Shown here piece after piece: positions 37,450-47,148 of a stretch of DNA of 64,000 nucleotides; position 1 is the stretch's first letter; each line of letters opens with the position of its first letter. Source of the DNA: Tolypothrix sp. NIES-4075. Lineage in GTDB: Bacteria > Cyanobacteriota > Cyanobacteriia > Cyanobacteriales > Nostocaceae. The stretch covers positions 97,666-161,665 of the forward strand of contig NZ_BDUC01000003.1 of assembly GCF_002218085.1 (NCBI RefSeq). The letters are read 5' to 3'. Both the position numbers and the translations under genes were made by a program. A model generated the notes under the pieces. That model saw only the letters and a program-made list of their open reading frames with translations. It made no database searches and was not told the origin of the DNA.

Positions 37450-38730
37450 ATGCTTTTATCTTTTCTTTCTAAATCAACTCTTAGCCTGACAGCTATAAGT
37501 TTATTTTTTAGCGTTATTTCTCAAAGCAAACCAGTAGAAGCTGCTTCTTTTAAAGTAGTTGCTGATGGTCTTGACAATGTACGCGGTCTGAGCTTTAGTC
37601 CTGATGGTAGTTTATATATTACAGAAGCAGGTGTGGGAGGGGATGGACGTTGCATTCCCGGACCCAGTTTGGAAGGTCTTGATTCATGTGCTGGTACAAG
37701 TGGTGCTGTCACCAGAGTTAAAGATGGCAAGCAAGAGCGTATACTTACAGGGTTGCCTTCAATAGCATTAAGACCCAGCGGTGCAACGGGTGAAGGTCCT
37801 CAAGATATACAATTTGATGCAGCTGGAAATCCTTATCTTCTCATCGGATATGGTGGTAATCCAACTATCAACGATTTTCAAGGCAATTCTCCAAGCTGGG
37901 GACAGCTTTATAAAGTAGATTTCAATACAAATTCTTTAACAAGTATTGCTGACTTAGGAAAATATGAACTCGCTAATAATGCCGATGGGGAAGCTGTGCT
38001 TGATGTTAGCGGTGAAATAGCCAGCAATCCCTATGCTTTTACAATTAAGGGCAATACTGCTTATATTGTCGATGCGGCAGCAAACAACATTTTAACTGTC
38101 GGACTTGATGGCAGTAATTTGAAGTCGTTTGCTGTGCTTCCCAAGCAAACTATAACTAATCCGATTTTCCCAACTCCGGAACCAGGACAAGTGTCACCTC
38201 CCGATGCACCACCACCCGGACAAACACCAAATGAGGTGGAAATTCAATCAGTACCTACAGGTGTTGTTTTTGGTGCTGATGACGCTTTATATGTCAGCGA
38301 GTATACGGGTTTTCCTTTCCCGCAAGGTAAAGCGCGGATTTTTAGAGTTGCAGCGAATGGTGAAACAACAGTTTATGCTGACGGTTTTACTCAACTCGGT
38401 GACTTGGCTTTTGATGCTAAGGGCAATTTATACGCTTTACAATATGGCAATGAGCCGCAGTGGAAAGGTATTTCTGATGCTTCTGTAATTAAAATAGCTC
38501 CTGATGGTACTCGAACAACGCTGCTTAGTGGTAACGGATTAGAGTCAGCTACAGCGTTAACTGTTGGTTTGGATGGTGCGATTTATGTTTCTAGTAAAGG
38601 CGATCGCCCTGGTGTTGGTCAAGTTTTAAGAATTGACAACAGCGCAAAAGTCCCCGAACCAAGTTCTGCACTGTCGCTACTCGCTTTTGCTGTTTTAGGA
38701 ATTGGTTCGTTCACCAAGCGCAAGCGCTAA
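37450..38730 (+). CDS. ScyD/ScyE family protein with PEP-CTERM sorting signal
   Basis: 426 residues. Signal peptide SLTAISLFFSVISQSKPVEA-ASF. The body is an NHL/beta-propeller-like repeat (GLDNVRGLSFSPDGSLYITEAG, GPQDIQFDAAGNPYLLIG, VPTGVVFGADDALYVSEYTG, QLGDLAFDAKGNLYALQYG, TALTVGLDGAIYVSSKGD) as in ScyD/ScyE proteins. The end KVPEPSSALSLLAFAVLGIGSFTKRKR is a PEP-CTERM signal (PEP, hydrophobic helix, basic tail). ScyE-type proteins sit in scytonemin clusters, but no other scytonemin gene is here, so this is only the family. Confidence 0.88.
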   Translation: MLLSFLSKSTLSLTAISLFFSVISQSKPVEAASFKVVADGLDNVRGLSFSPDGSLYITEAGVGGDGRCIPGPSLEGLDSCAGTSGAVTRVKDGKQERILTGLPSIALRPSGATGEGPQDIQFDAAGNPYLLIGYGGNPTINDFQGNSPSWGQLYKVDFNTNSLTSIADLGKYELANNADGEAVLDVSGEIASNPYAFTIKGNTAYIVDAAANNILTVGLDGSNLKSFAVLPKQTITNPIFPTPEPGQVSPPDAPPPGQTPNEVEIQSVPTGVVFGADDALYVSEYTGFPFPQGKARIFRVAANGETTVYADGFTQLGDLAFDAKGNLYALQYGNEPQWKGISDASVIKIAPDGTRTTLLSGNGLESATALTVGLDGAIYVSSKGDRPGVGQVLRIDNSAKVPEPSSALSLLAFAVLGIGSFTKRKR

Positions 38731-38818
38731 ATATCTGTTTTCCATTAACAAAAGAAGAAACAAATAAAGTCCGCCAAAGCGGACTTTAATCACATTCTTT
38801 TAACTAAAGATGCTACTT

Positions 38819-39463
38819 TCAGCTTGTTGATTGAAGACGCGATCGACGCCGCAGAAAAGCGACTCCAATCAAGCCGATGCCAATTAGCGCTGTAGTAGTT
38901 GTTGGTTCCGGAACTTTTTGAGAAACTTTAATAGAACCACTTACCTTTGCCAGACCATTTAAGGTAATAGTTGATCCGAGATTAACTATATCATCTTCCG
39001 AGAATAATAATGTGGCTGTAGCGCCTTTGAATATGCCCTCACCACCAGTGATATATACAAGACCAGAACCTTTAGCTGTCAGGTTATCAAAGTTAACGGC
39101 AGCGCTGGCATCACTGGTTCCAAATAACTTATTCGTACCGTCGCCGAATTGGATGTAGCCTAATGGGTAGCCTTGTACACCAAATACCTCTGGATTGTTA
39201 TTAAAGGTGAGATTTCCTTTGCTGTCAAGCACGGAGTATGTCAGACCCTTGTATAGTTCCAAACCATAAGGAGCATCATCACTCACACCTACCTCAAATA
39301 CCTGGGAAATGTCACCAGCGATGGGTGTAATGTTAACAGTTGTACGATAATCGCTACTTAATGGATAAATGGTTTGTGCTGTTGCTCTAGCTGCATTTGA
39401 GCAAACACCAACTAGGGTGAGGGCTAGTGGAAAAAGCCACACCTTAAGTGAATTGAATATCAT
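38819..39463 (-). CDS. PEP-CTERM exported protein
   Basis: 214 residues. Signal peptide WLFPLALTLVGVCSNAARATAQT. The mature part is beta-rich (YPLSSDYRTTVNITPIAGDISQVFEVGVSDDAPYGLELYKGLTYS...). The C-terminal sorting signal is VPEPTTTTALIGIGLIGVAFLRRRSR. The function is unknown; such proteins are sorted to the envelope or extracellular matrix by an exosortase. It converges on the ScyD/ScyE gene, which has the same type of signal. Confidence 0.85.
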   Translation of the reverse strand: MIFNSLKVWLFPLALTLVGVCSNAARATAQTIYPLSSDYRTTVNITPIAGDISQVFEVGVSDDAPYGLELYKGLTYSVLDSKGNLTFNNNPEVFGVQGYPLGYIQFGDGTNKLFGTSDASAAVNFDNLTAKGSGLVYITGGEGIFKGATATLLFSEDDIVNLGSTITLNGLAKVSGSIKVSQKVPEPTTTTALIGIGLIGVAFLRRRSRLQSTS

Positions 39464-39860
39464 TTCAAACCTTCAACCCTAAAGAATATTGAGTTTTACA
39501 AAGAGCCTAATTTTCACATCTAGGCAATTCGAGAAATGTCTTAATTTGAGTGAATTGTATCGATTGTCGCGCTTTGACAATCCCTCATATTTTCCAGCTA
39601 AAAAATTAACTCAGACACACGCTATGACTATAAAATTTACAAGGTGTAAGGTATTGTCGCAATGAACAATCCTTTGATTGACTTGTCAATTGTTTATGTT
39701 TCACTCGATCGCTTAAGAATGCTTTCATCGGTGGACGGTTGCGTTAGCGGAGCTTACGTTCGCAAAGCGTCTCCGATAGGAGAAGGTATCGCACCATTGC
39801 CTGCTTTAAAAGTGACGCTCATCTATAATAAAAAAATTCAACGCCATAGAGACAACGGTT
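39464..39860. other. Intergenic region with a repeat-like segment
   Basis: About 400 bp. The segment near 39735-39790 (GCGTTAGCGGAGCTTACG... CGTCTCCGATAGGAGAAGG) looks like a dispersed cyanobacterial repeat, with CGGAG/CTCCG pairings. No gene was supported. Confidence 0.5.
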
Positions 39861-40589
39861 ATGTCACCCGATCTCAAAAATGCGTTACCCAGTACTGACG
39901 AGTTGCCTTGTTCAGACGATATACCTGTGGATAACGAAGACCAAAATTTTCTACCCAATGTCTTACTGTTTTTACTTCAGTCAATTTGGGCTTCGCGGAT
40001 GGATTGGTTCTTCGGTGTCGATATGGCAGTATATCACACTACGGGAATTAATCCGAGAGTACCTGTAGTGCCAGATGGATTTTTAAGTTTGGGAGTTGAA
40101 CGCAAAAAAAACGGTAAATCGCGCAAAAGTTACGCAGTTTGGGAAGAAAATCAGGTAGTTCCAATACTTACGTTAGAGATGGTGTCTCACTCCCCAGGTG
40201 GTGAATACGACGAGAAGATGGCTATCTACAATCGATTGGGTGTATTATACTATGTGATTTACAATCCGGAATTTTGGCGGCGCGACCAACATCATCCATT
40301 TGAAGTGTATAAGTTGGTTGATGGTAACTATCAATTGCAGATAGGTGAACCTTGCTGGATGCCTGAAGTCGGTTTGGGAATTGGACGATATCAAGGTGTT
40401 GTAGCTGGTATTCCCCAGGAGTTACTGTCTTGGTATAATCAGCGGGGCGATCGCTATTTAACCATAGAAGAACAAGCTCAAATTGAGCGATCGCGTGCAG
40501 AACAAGAGCGATCGCGTGCAGAACAATTAGCAGATTATTTGCGATCGCTCGGCATCGATCCTGATAATCTACCTAGCAAGCAATCTTAA
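39861..40589 (+). CDS. Uma2 family (DUF820) endonuclease-like protein
   Basis: 242 residues. The PD-(D/E)xK-like Uma2 core is visible as VVPDGFLSLGVER, VPILTLEMVSHSPGGEYDEKMAIYNRLGVLYYVIYNPEF and a C-terminal coiled coil. The coiled coil contains a duplicated ERSRAEQ heptad encoded by two identical HIP1-bearing units (GAGCGATCGCGTGCAGAACA). The family is highly expanded in Nostocales; biological role unknown. Confidence 0.9.
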   Translation: MSPDLKNALPSTDELPCSDDIPVDNEDQNFLPNVLLFLLQSIWASRMDWFFGVDMAVYHTTGINPRVPVVPDGFLSLGVERKKNGKSRKSYAVWEENQVVPILTLEMVSHSPGGEYDEKMAIYNRLGVLYYVIYNPEFWRRDQHHPFEVYKLVDGNYQLQIGEPCWMPEVGLGIGRYQGVVAGIPQELLSWYNQRGDRYLTIEEQAQIERSRAEQERSRAEQLADYLRSLGIDPDNLPSKQS

Positions 40590-40599
40590 ATAATCTAAT

Positions 40600-40765
40600 G
40601 CTGTGGTAACGACAGCTTGTGCTATGGTAACGACAACTTATGCGTTCATAACAAAGCGATTTGCTGTGATAATGACAACTTGTGCGTTCATAATAAAGCG
40701 ATTAGCTGTGGTCACGACAACTTGTGCATTTATAACAAAGCGATTAGCTGTGGTCACGACAATAA
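40600..40765 (+). repeat. Degenerate 42-bp tandem repeat
   Basis: About 3.5 copies of a unit close to GCTGTGGTCACGACAACTTG followed by TGCGTTCATAACAAAGCGATTA. The 42-nt period keeps a frame open (repeated AVVTTTCAFITKRL), but there is no ribosome-binding site or other sign of a gene. It directly follows the Uma2 gene. Confidence 0.8.
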
Positions 40766-40824
40766 AACTTTTTCGTAGTCAGGAATGCGCGTCCTGATTG
40801 AAAAATTGAGAGGACGCGCATTCC

Positions 40825-42129
40825 TCACTCCATTGCTTTAATTTGCTTGTTGGCTTCTGCTTGCGATCGCACCATTGCCTGTTTTAATGGTTGTTGTCCC
40901 AGCATTGCGCTGACAAATTGGTTGTCAAAGTTGTTCATAATCACTGCTGGGTATTTACCTGCTTGCCAGGGTATGGCATAATCAACACCTGTGAGGAAAG
41001 GCGATCGCATCAAGTCTTTTTCATAATCTAATTTCTCTGCCACTGATTTGCGGGTAGGTAGTGCAAACCCGGTTGCTGTCCACTTCTGCATACCTTGTTT
41101 GCTTGTCAAATAAGACATCAACTCCCAAGCTTCTGCTTTGTGCAATGCTAGTTTATTCATTACATAGGCAACTGTAAATACCATAGTGCCTTTTTTTTCA
41201 TTCATTGTCGGCACTTCTGCGGTAGCAAATTGCAGCTTGGGAAAGGTTTCTTTTAAATAAGGAATAGCCCAATTACCCTCAATCACCATCGCTGCTTTAC
41301 CTTGACCAAACATTTCACTACCTGAGTTTGTCCCCACATCAGATTTTTGTGCGGAGGTGCGGTCTTTTTGATACTGGTCTACGGCTAACTGCAATCCTTG
41401 TAAACCTGCAACACTCGCAAAAGCAGCATAACCATTTTCTGTCACAAGTTGTCCGCCAAAGGCTTTGATTTTATAAGCTTGACGCGCTAATTCAGGAATT
41501 TCCCCAAAGCCGTATTGATCGATTCTGCCGTCTCGATTGCGATCCACTGTCAACAGCTTCGAGTCGCTGCGGAGTTCATCCCAAGTTGTCGGAGGACTGC
41601 TCAAATTAGCTGCGGCGAAAGCTTGTTTATTGTAAAACAGTGCCAGTGTAGAATAATCTTTAGGCAAACCATAAATATGATTTTGGTATTTGAAGCTGTC
41701 GAGTAGCGTCAACTGAAAGTCAGCTAAGTCAAATTCTGGTTTGATATAAGCGTCAAGAGGTTCTAAGACATCCTGACTCATCAAAAAAGGAGCCTCGAAT
41801 ACATCCAAATAAAACACATCGGGTGCAGCTTCGCCGACAAAGCGTGTTTTAATCACATCCATGTATTGGTCATTGATGACTTCATGCTTGACTTTTATGG
41901 CTGGATGTTGTAATTCAAAATCGTTTAAGAGTTGTTTGAGTAATTTTTGTTCAGCCGGATTAGCAGCCCAACTGCTGAGTTTAACGATAACTGGTGCTGG
42001 TGCATTATGTGCGAAGAGTGGTAATTTTTGGCAACCGATAATGGTGAAGGCAATGGCGATCGCTACTACTACTCGCAAAAATTTCCACACGTTGCTGATC
42101 ATTACTTGCGTGCGTATGTTTCTTTTCAC
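40825..42129 (-). CDS. Extracellular solute-binding protein (sugar ABC transporter)
   Basis: 434 residues. Lipoprotein signal peptide LRVVVAIAIAFTIIGC (lipobox IIGC, Cys at about 33). The family-1 extracellular solute-binding fold is seen in PVIVKLSSWAANPAEQKLLKQLLNDFELQHPAIKVKHEVI and DVFYLDVFEAPFL, GLPKDYSTLALFYNKQAF, AMVIEGNWAIPYL. It reads the same way as the two permease genes 4 kb away and would be their substrate-capture partner. An inner Met (MISNVWKFL) is an alternative start. Confidence 0.9.
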   Translation of the reverse strand: MKRNIRTQVMISNVWKFLRVVVAIAIAFTIIGCQKLPLFAHNAPAPVIVKLSSWAANPAEQKLLKQLLNDFELQHPAIKVKHEVINDQYMDVIKTRFVGEAAPDVFYLDVFEAPFLMSQDVLEPLDAYIKPEFDLADFQLTLLDSFKYQNHIYGLPKDYSTLALFYNKQAFAAANLSSPPTTWDELRSDSKLLTVDRNRDGRIDQYGFGEIPELARQAYKIKAFGGQLVTENGYAAFASVAGLQGLQLAVDQYQKDRTSAQKSDVGTNSGSEMFGQGKAAMVIEGNWAIPYLKETFPKLQFATAEVPTMNEKKGTMVFTVAYVMNKLALHKAEAWELMSYLTSKQGMQKWTATGFALPTRKSVAEKLDYEKDLMRSPFLTGVDYAIPWQAGKYPAVIMNNFDNQFVSAMLGQQPLKQAMVRSQAEANKQIKAME

Positions 42130-42338
42130 TTCTCTTATAGCTTCTCTGACTGGGGATTGATATATTTGTTAAGAAATGCAAGTTAAGATAACAAATAATT
42201 ATCAGCACGGCTGAATAAAACAGATAAGTTCGTAGTGAGCGCTTAAGCGCTCTAAAATTTGAGTACTAAAATACTCACTAGCTCTGGCAATTAATGCAGT
42301 TATAGATTAAAAAGCTATAATAACCAGCGAGATAGTAA

Positions 42339-43787
42339 ATGGATTCTGTTGAGTTTGATATCGATGCTCCTTTAGTTCCAGAAATTACTAAGGTAGCAGC
42401 ACCAGAAACAGCAATTTCTCCTACCGCCAAACCCGGAACACCAGTTACTAAAGATGCTATTCGTACTTCGTTGCGAGCTTCAACTATAGATGGTGCTTTC
42501 GCTGCGGTTTACACAATTACCACCACTGGCATTTTGCTCAGTAACTTCCTCGTGGAGTTACATGCTAGTCCTGTGGCTATTGGGATGCTTACCTCAATCC
42601 CAATGTTGGTAAATCTAATTCAGCCAGTAGGTGCATATCTTTCAGAACGCATCACAAGCCGCTTCCGCTATTCCCTTTGGACTAATGGTCCGGCTCGCCT
42701 AGTGTGGCTAATTCTAGTACTTGGTATTGTAGCCTTCAGCTGGGGACTAGTTAATTCTCAGCAACTGGTTATCTTGACGTTAGGGATTGTTCTACTCAGT
42801 AATGTCTTTAACGGACTGGGAGGTGCATCTTGGCTAAGTTGGATGGCTCAGATAGTTCCCCGCAAATTGCGCGGGCGCTATTTTGGGTTACGCAACAGTG
42901 TAGCTAGCCTGACTAATTTAATTTGTGTAGCTTTAGCGGGTCTAGCTATATCAAAATGGTATGGTGGCGCAATCCAAGGTTATGGCGTGGTTGTGTTTGT
43001 CGGCATTCTGGCGGCAATTATCAGTTTGGGGTGTCAGTACTTTCAGGTTGATATTAATCCACAGCAGCAAAATACTTTACCCGATCGAATAAGTGAAAAC
43101 AAGGCTCTTTCAATTGAAGCGGTTGATAGCGATTTGCCGAATACCGAGACTATAGAAATAAAGAGTGATTTAGCTTTGTCTGGAGATTCCAGTACTGGCA
43201 AAAGCATCTTTAAGGATGTTAACTTTTTGATGTTTCTGTTGTATTTCGGCTTATGGGCGTTTGCCGTTAATCTCGGCGCTCCATTTTTTAACTATTACTT
43301 GTTGGACACGCTGGATATAGATGTCAGTTGGGTGGCGACTTACGGTAGCTTGCGGGCAGGGGCAACTTTAGTGATGCTTATTCTCTGGGGTAAGTTGGCA
43401 GACAAAATCGGCAATCGTCCAATCTTGCTTATCGTCGGGCTTGTGCTAGCACTTACACCGCTGCTGTGGCTTTTAGTTGGTAACAGTCCGCTTGATATTT
43501 GGGTCTGGTTGCCGTTGTTACACATCCTTCTCGGCATAACTTGGGCGGGTATTGACTTGTGTAATAACAACATCCAGCTAGGAATAGCACCAGTTAGACA
43601 TCAGGCGATTTATTTTGCGATCGCTGCTGCGGTGGCTGGAGTTAGTGGTGCATTAGGTACAACTATAGGCGGCTTCGTCGCCCAATTCTCTATTTATGGC
43701 GGCTTACGCGGATTATTCGCTATCTCTGTAATATTTCGGCTAGCAGCTTTCATTCCGCTCGTCTTTGTGCGAGAACCGAAACACTAA
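42339..43787 (+). CDS. Major facilitator superfamily transporter
   Basis: 482 residues with 12 predicted membrane helices in two halves separated by a hydrophilic loop (residues about 235-290). MFS loop signature between helices 8 and 9 in LWGKLADKIGNRPILLIVGL; helix 5 region RKLRGRYFGLRNSVASLTNL. The N-terminal 45 residues are cytoplasmic. No substrate can be inferred. Confidence 0.9.
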   Translation: MDSVEFDIDAPLVPEITKVAAPETAISPTAKPGTPVTKDAIRTSLRASTIDGAFAAVYTITTTGILLSNFLVELHASPVAIGMLTSIPMLVNLIQPVGAYLSERITSRFRYSLWTNGPARLVWLILVLGIVAFSWGLVNSQQLVILTLGIVLLSNVFNGLGGASWLSWMAQIVPRKLRGRYFGLRNSVASLTNLICVALAGLAISKWYGGAIQGYGVVVFVGILAAIISLGCQYFQVDINPQQQNTLPDRISENKALSIEAVDSDLPNTETIEIKSDLALSGDSSTGKSIFKDVNFLMFLLYFGLWAFAVNLGAPFFNYYLLDTLDIDVSWVATYGSLRAGATLVMLILWGKLADKIGNRPILLIVGLVLALTPLLWLLVGNSPLDIWVWLPLLHILLGITWAGIDLCNNNIQLGIAPVRHQAIYFAIAAAVAGVSGALGTTIGGFVAQFSIYGGLRGLFAISVIFRLAAFIPLVFVREPKH

Positions 43788-43901
43788 TTAGGGGAATGGG
43801 GAATTGGGAATTGGGAATGGGGCATGGGGCATTGGGAATTGGGAATGTGGTAACGTGGTAAAGTATTTTTTCCATTACCCATTACCCATTCCCCCATTTT
43901 C

Positions 43902-44852
43902 TTACTCAACTGCGGTAGAACTTAACGATCTAGTTTCCCACAACACCATATGAGGTGTGGTTGGTGCTGGCTGGTGTAAGGAAATCAGCTGCGCTAAAGT
44001 GTTCTTTAACTGGGTACGCGGTACGATATCATCGACAAAGCCGTGTTTTAACAAATCTTCAGCAGTCTGAAAATCATCGGGCAGTTTTTCGCGCAAAGTT
44101 TGCTCAATCACTCGCCGACCAGCAAAACCGATCATTGCTTTTGGTTCTGCCAAAATTATATCGCCTAACATGGCAAAACTAGCAGTAACGCCGCCTGTGG
44201 TGGGATTGGTTAAAACAGGAATATACAATAGTCGTGCATCTCGATGGCGTTGTAAGGCTGCGGAGATTTTCGCCATCTGCATCAAAGAAAGCATTCCTTC
44301 TTGCATTCTTGCACCACCAGAGGTGCAAACGATAACTACAGCATATCGCCGCTGAGTCGCTTGCTCAATTAGGCGGGTGAGTTTTTCACCAACCACCGAA
44401 CCCATGCTACCACCCATAAATCGGAAGTCCATGACTCCAAGAGCGATGGGTAAATTATTGATTTCCCCTAAACCAGTTTTTACAGCATCGATTAAGCCAA
44501 GTTTTTCTTGAGTTTCTCGCAAGCGATCGCTATAAGGTTTGCGATCGCGAAATTGCAGAGGATCGGCAGGAAGCAAATTCTCATCTATAGGTTTCCACGT
44601 ATTCGCATCTATCAATTGGCGGATGCGCTCATCGCTATCCACTCGATTATGATGTCCGCATTCAGTGCAAACCATTTGATTAGCCCTCAGGTCTTTGGCA
44701 TATGTCAATACACCACACTTAGGACATTTATTCCACAACCCATCAGCAATTTCCCGTTCTTGGCGTTCAACACTGATAGAGCCTGATTTACGTCGATTTG
44801 CAAACCAATCTAACAAAGACTTTAAACCGCGTGATTCTTCGTTGTTTGCCAT
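43902..44852 (-). CDS. accD: Acetyl-CoA carboxylase carboxyltransferase subunit beta
   Basis: 316 residues from ATG 44852 (MANNEESRGLKSLLDWFANRRK); a Met five codons earlier is less typical. The zinc finger CPKCGVLTYAKDLRANQMVCTECGHHNRV and the crotonase-like carboxyltransferase body (GVMDFRFMGGSMGSVVGEKLTRLIEQA, CTSGGARMQEGMLSLMQMAKISAAL, GGVTASFAMLGDIILAEPKAMIGFAGRRVIEQT) are intact. It makes malonyl-CoA with AccA, the first committed step of fatty-acid synthesis. Confidence 0.97.
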   Translation of the reverse strand: MANNEESRGLKSLLDWFANRRKSGSISVERQEREIADGLWNKCPKCGVLTYAKDLRANQMVCTECGHHNRVDSDERIRQLIDANTWKPIDENLLPADPLQFRDRKPYSDRLRETQEKLGLIDAVKTGLGEINNLPIALGVMDFRFMGGSMGSVVGEKLTRLIEQATQRRYAVVIVCTSGGARMQEGMLSLMQMAKISAALQRHRDARLLYIPVLTNPTTGGVTASFAMLGDIILAEPKAMIGFAGRRVIEQTLREKLPDDFQTAEDLLKHGFVDDIVPRTQLKNTLAQLISLHQPAPTTPHMVLWETRSLSSTAVE

Positions 44853-45763
44853 TTTTATCTTATGCAAGGTGTACTATGTTCAAAACAGATCAATCCGCTT
44901 TGCGTGGTCTTTTATATTTTGTCCTTTGTGAATAAATATACAACGAATCACGATTGACAAATAACTCATGACCACTTGTTTCAATTTATCTTCTAAACGC
45001 TAATCGACTTAGAGCATGTGCCTTTGGTGCCAGCTTAACGAAAATACATAAACCAATTCAAGTCTATTATTCCTTTTTTAGGGAATTTATCAGCAGTTTT
45101 GCATTTCTTTGATAGACGCGAACGCAATGGCAAGGAGTTATAGTACCAGCCTCCAAATTAATAATTTTTGTTGCTTTGTTATTGAGAGTCAGTATCTACT
45201 TCACCCTTTGCAAGCTCGCCAATCGATACTAGCTGTTAACATTATCCTAATCACCACTTGATATTACCAAAAGCTAAAAGACAGATGGCGTAATGGTGGT
45301 TACAGTCGGCGAGATGGGGGGAGATGGAAAGACAAGGGGACAAGGAGACAAGGGGACAAGGGGGACAAAGGAGACAAGGGAGATAAGGGGCTTTTTTAAG
45401 AGGGGAAAAGGAGAAAGGGGAGGCAGTGCGGTCTTCTCCCACTCGTGAGAGGCGCTCCGCCAAGGGGTTCACCTGCGTGGAGCACCTGCCTATGATTGGG
45501 GAAAGGAAAGAATTATTACCAATGCCCAATTACCCATTACCCCAACTCTAGAGCCAGAGCCGGCACGTTCACGCGTAGCGTAGGCGTGACAGGAGAGGGA
45601 AACCCTCCCTTTCTCGCTCTTTCTCACCATTACCCATTCCCCATTCCCCATTCCCCATTCCCCATTCCCCATTCCCCCCTTCGGGGTTCGCCAGTCGCTC
45701 ATGGGGGAGACCCCCAAGACCGCGCTGGCTCACCATTACCCATTCCCCATTCCCCATTCCCCA
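44853..45763. other. Long repeat-rich intergenic region between accD and pilD
   Basis: It contains GGGGACAAG-type runs (45335-45370), a ~120-bp segment also found at 47149-47261, and a CCCATTC tandem run (about 45625-45680 and 45735-45765). Frames seen here are shadows of the repeats. No gene supported. Confidence 0.75.
45387..45506. repeat. ~115-bp direct repeat, copy 1
   Basis: Shares near-identical sequence with 47149-47261, from GGGGCTTTTTTAAGAGGGG through GTGCGGTCTTCTCCCACTCG and GCGCTCCGCCAAGGGGTTC to TGATTGGGGAAAGG. Copy 1 has a 9-bp insertion (AGGAGAAAG region). The repeats bracket pilD and the 86-aa gene. Confidence 0.85.
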
Positions 45764-45768
45764 TCAAG
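45625..45768. repeat. CCCATTC-type simple tandem repeats
   Basis: Runs of the 7-bp unit CCCATTC/CCCCATT at about 45625-45680 and 45735-45765, interrupted by a GGGGTTCGCCAGTCGCTC segment. Typical strand-slippage repeats of Nostocales intergenic DNA. Confidence 0.8.
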
Positions 45769-46585
45769 TAACGGGGAAAAATAACCTGATGTAGCTAGAT
45801 AAAATTGCTTCACCACCAAAAAGAGCGATCGCAGCTCCTAAAGCGAGAAAGGGACCAAAAGGCATCTTTTGTCCCCACTTCTTTTTTGATAATATAATTG
45901 CACTGCTACCTGCTAAGGCTCCGAGGGTACAGGCGAGAAAACCAGCTAAAAGCAAAAGCTTCCAACCTAACCAAGCTCCCATCATTGCTGCTAGTTTGGC
46001 ATCACCTCCACCCATCGCTGTTTTGCCAAAAGCGATAGAACCAAATATAGCGATCGCATCAAATAACCATAACCCTAATACTGCTCCGACTATCCCCCGC
46101 ATCAAATGATGAACTAGTCCACTCCAGCTAGCTTCTGGTAAAAAACCAACAATCATTTGAAACACAATCCCCAATACTAACCCAGACTGTGTTAATTGAT
46201 TGGGGAGAATCATAGTATCAAAGTCGATGAGCGATAGCGCTAATAACCAACTACAAAAAGCCCAATAGCCGATTGTCAAAATTGAAACTTTAAATACAAA
46301 GAAAACTAGTATAAAAATAATCCCCGTTATCGCCTCTACCACAGGATAACGGATAGAAATCTTACTTTTACAATAACGGCAACGCCCTTTTAACCACAAC
46401 CAACCCAGCACAGGAACGTTATCGTGTGCTTTTAGCTGCCTCAAGCAATGGGGACAGCGAGAAGGAGGAAAGAGAATCGACAACTTAGCAGGTAGCCGAT
46501 AAACTACAACGTTGATAAAGCTACCGATAGATGCACCCAAAGCGAAAACAATTACACTCGTCGGTACGAGTATCAACAAGTCCAT
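45764..46585 (-). CDS. pilD: Type IV prepilin peptidase
   Basis: 273 residues with about eight membrane helices. The N-terminal methyltransferase part has CPHC ... CRYC zinc motifs (SRCPHCLRQLKAHDNVPVLGWLWLKGRCRYCKSKIS). The aspartyl protease residues lie in SLIDFDTMILPNQLT and AMGGGDAKLAAMMGAWLG. It cleaves and N-methylates type IV pilins, needed for motility and DNA uptake. GSFINVVVYRLP at the start is a family signature. Confidence 0.94.
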   Translation of the reverse strand: MDLLILVPTSVIVFALGASIGSFINVVVYRLPAKLSILFPPSRCPHCLRQLKAHDNVPVLGWLWLKGRCRYCKSKISIRYPVVEAITGIIFILVFFVFKVSILTIGYWAFCSWLLALSLIDFDTMILPNQLTQSGLVLGIVFQMIVGFLPEASWSGLVHHLMRGIVGAVLGLWLFDAIAIFGSIAFGKTAMGGGDAKLAAMMGAWLGWKLLLLAGFLACTLGALAGSSAIILSKKKWGQKMPFGPFLALGAAIALFGGEAILSSYIRLFFPVT

Positions 46586-46604
46586 ATAGTTAGTGGATAG
46601 TGGA

Positions 46605-46690
46605 TAGTGGATAGTTGTTGGTTGTTGGTTGTTGGTTGTTGGTTGTTAGTTGTTGGTTGTTGGTTGTTGGTTGTTAGTTGATATTTATTG
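46605..46690. repeat. TTGTTGG simple repeat between pilD and the 86-aa gene
   Basis: Around a dozen units of GTTGGTT/GTTAGTT, flanked by GTGGATA units on the left and ATCCACT units at 46744-46766 on the right, so GTGGATA and its complement bracket the interval. Confidence 0.8.
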
Positions 46691-46768
46691 ACAACTAACC
46701 ATTAACCACTAACTCTTAACTCCTAACTCCTAACTCCTAACTCCTATCCACTATCCACTATCCACTAA

Positions 46769-47029
46769 CTAATACATGTACGATTCAATCTGATTTAAAG
46801 GCACAAAACATTCTTGCGGTAAAAGGACTGGTTGACTAGTAAAAATTACCTTACCGCGAAGAGTAACTCGATTAATTGCTACTCCTGAAGCATGTCCAAC
46901 AATTTCCGGGTGTACCTCGCAGTAGGTGTAATAAATTTGTCCAGCCGATCTGATCACTGAGGGATCGATTAAGGGTGGCTGGTTTTGTGAATTGCTAAAA
47001 TTTGCTTGCCCTTGTCGTAAAGCGTACAC
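46769..47029 (-). CDS. Small conserved-looking cyanobacterial protein (86 aa)
   Basis: MYALRQGQANFSNSQNQPPLIDPSVIRSAGQIYYTYCEVHPEIVGHASGVAINRVTLRGKVIFTSQPVLLPQECFVPLNQIESYMY. A soluble, beta-rich protein with no recognised domain. The well-balanced composition, lack of repeat origin and position between pilD and leuB in the same orientation support it as real. It could be co-transcribed with pilD, but repeats of 180 bp separate them. Confidence 0.65.
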   Translation of the reverse strand: MYALRQGQANFSNSQNQPPLIDPSVIRSAGQIYYTYCEVHPEIVGHASGVAINRVTLRGKVIFTSQPVLLPQECFVPLNQIESYMY

Positions 47030-47148
47030 TAGTTGTTTTATTTGCTTTCTAAGTTTGTATCTAGTCTATATGAAAGTTTGAAAAAACAGTTGCCAAATTG
47101 TCCAACTTTGAGGGGAGTGGGGAGTGGAAAGTGGGGAGTGGGGGACAA

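Noticed and set aside
37450..38730. Part of a scytonemin biosynthesis cluster
   Set aside because: Only a ScyD/ScyE family protein is present; none of the core scytonemin genes were seen nearby.
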